This document shows positions 63,801-64,000 of a stretch of DNA of 64,000 nucleotides, piece by piece; position 1 is the stretch's first letter, and the number at the start of each line of letters is the position of its first letter. Origin of the DNA: an uncultured Muribaculaceae bacterium (GTDB taxonomy: Bacteria; Bacteroidota; Bacteroidia; Bacteroidales; Muribaculaceae). Under the pieces are notes generated by a model that saw only the letters and a program-made list of their open reading frames with translations, was not told the origin of the DNA and made no database searches. Both the position numbers and the translations under genes were made by a program. Location: assembly GCA_910584125.1 (NCBI GenBank), contig CAJTXU010000003.1:51137-115136 (forward strand). Direction: 5' to 3'.

Positions 63801-63832
63801 CAAAATTAGTGCATTTTTGTGAAATCTCCAAA
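63801..63832 (-). promoter_or_regulatory. Consensus promoter of the initiator tRNA
   Basis: Minus strand: TTTG (63832-63829), 20-base spacer, TAATTTTG (63808-63801), 16 bases before the tRNA. The remaining AT-rich sequence to 64000 shows nothing I can name. Confidence 0.75.
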
Positions 63833-64000
63833 TTTTGAACCAAGAAAATACTATAATTTAACAAATTTTAAACAAGTAAGCCGAAATGTGTAGAATCAGC
63901 CTTTTGTCTAAACCGACAAGTTGATTGACTAAAAAGATAGCCGTCCATATACAATGGTTCGGTAGTTTTGAGCTAATCGAATGATTACAAGGTTAATAAA

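Overview
The window reads as a piece of a Bacteroidales chromosome, most likely from a Muribaculaceae-like gut bacterium. The support is as follows. Promoters match the Bacteroidetes sigma pattern TTTG-N20-TAnnTTTG, and I found nine with a spacer of exactly 20 bases. Complex I is of the nuoA-B-CD-H-I-J-K-L-M-N type with no nuoE/F/G. The window also carries family markers such as DUF4494, DUF5723, DUF349, a tiny AURKAIP1/COX24 (mS38-like) protein, and a glycogen debranching/GT4/GH57 cluster. Most of the window is GC-rich core genome; the genus cannot be fixed from this.

Layout. 1-5.4 kb is an accessory-looking left edge: a large membrane-anchored protein with an HEPN-like RNSESH motif that runs off the edge and is visibly more AT-rich than the rest, a divergent WYL-domain regulator, and an Rpn-type PD-(D/E)XK nuclease. 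5.4-9.7 kb holds ribonuclease Z, a TonB-dependent receptor and a lipoprotein. 9.8-27.6 kb is one very long same-strand respiratory block. A complete F1Fo ATP synthase operon (atpD-C-B-E-F-H-A-G) sits between nuoH and nuoI, with a consensus promoter at the front and a strong terminator at the end. 27.7-28.05 kb has no convincing protein gene but carries a -7 element, two tandem palindromes, several nested stems and a strong final hairpin; I call it a candidate structured RNA. 28.1-33.1 kb is a leftward glycogen/alpha-glucan operon. Then follow a YihY/BrkB membrane protein, RNase P RNA (leftward, with promoter and terminator), a cytidylate-kinase-like protein, a secreted cyclophilin, an uncharacterised lipoprotein/DUF5723 envelope pair, and a DUF349 protein followed by four 23-bp tandem repeats.

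42.9-52.3 kb holds a Sel1-repeat protein, SerB, a patatin/beta-barrel protein, an ApbE flavin transferase, a DJ-1 family protein, a YigZ/IMPACT protein, an HU-family protein, the 29-residue mS38-like protein and RNase G/E. 52.4-57.6 kb runs leftward: folC, a split chromate transporter and cytochrome bd oxidase (cydB, cydA). 58-62.7 kb holds DUF4494, a YggS family protein, an MFS sugar transporter and transketolase. The right end holds a second small-RNA candidate, an RluA-type pseudouridine synthase and initiator tRNA-Met.

Together the central genes make a respiratory chain: complex I without a visible NADH-input module, ATP synthase, and a bd-type quinol oxidase as terminal oxidase. The flanks supply storage polysaccharide, pentose phosphate, RNA processing and envelope functions. 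The points most worth a second look are the left-edge HEPN-like/WYL pair, the ATP synthase operon nested inside the complex I operon, and two orphan transcription units that look like undescribed RNAs.
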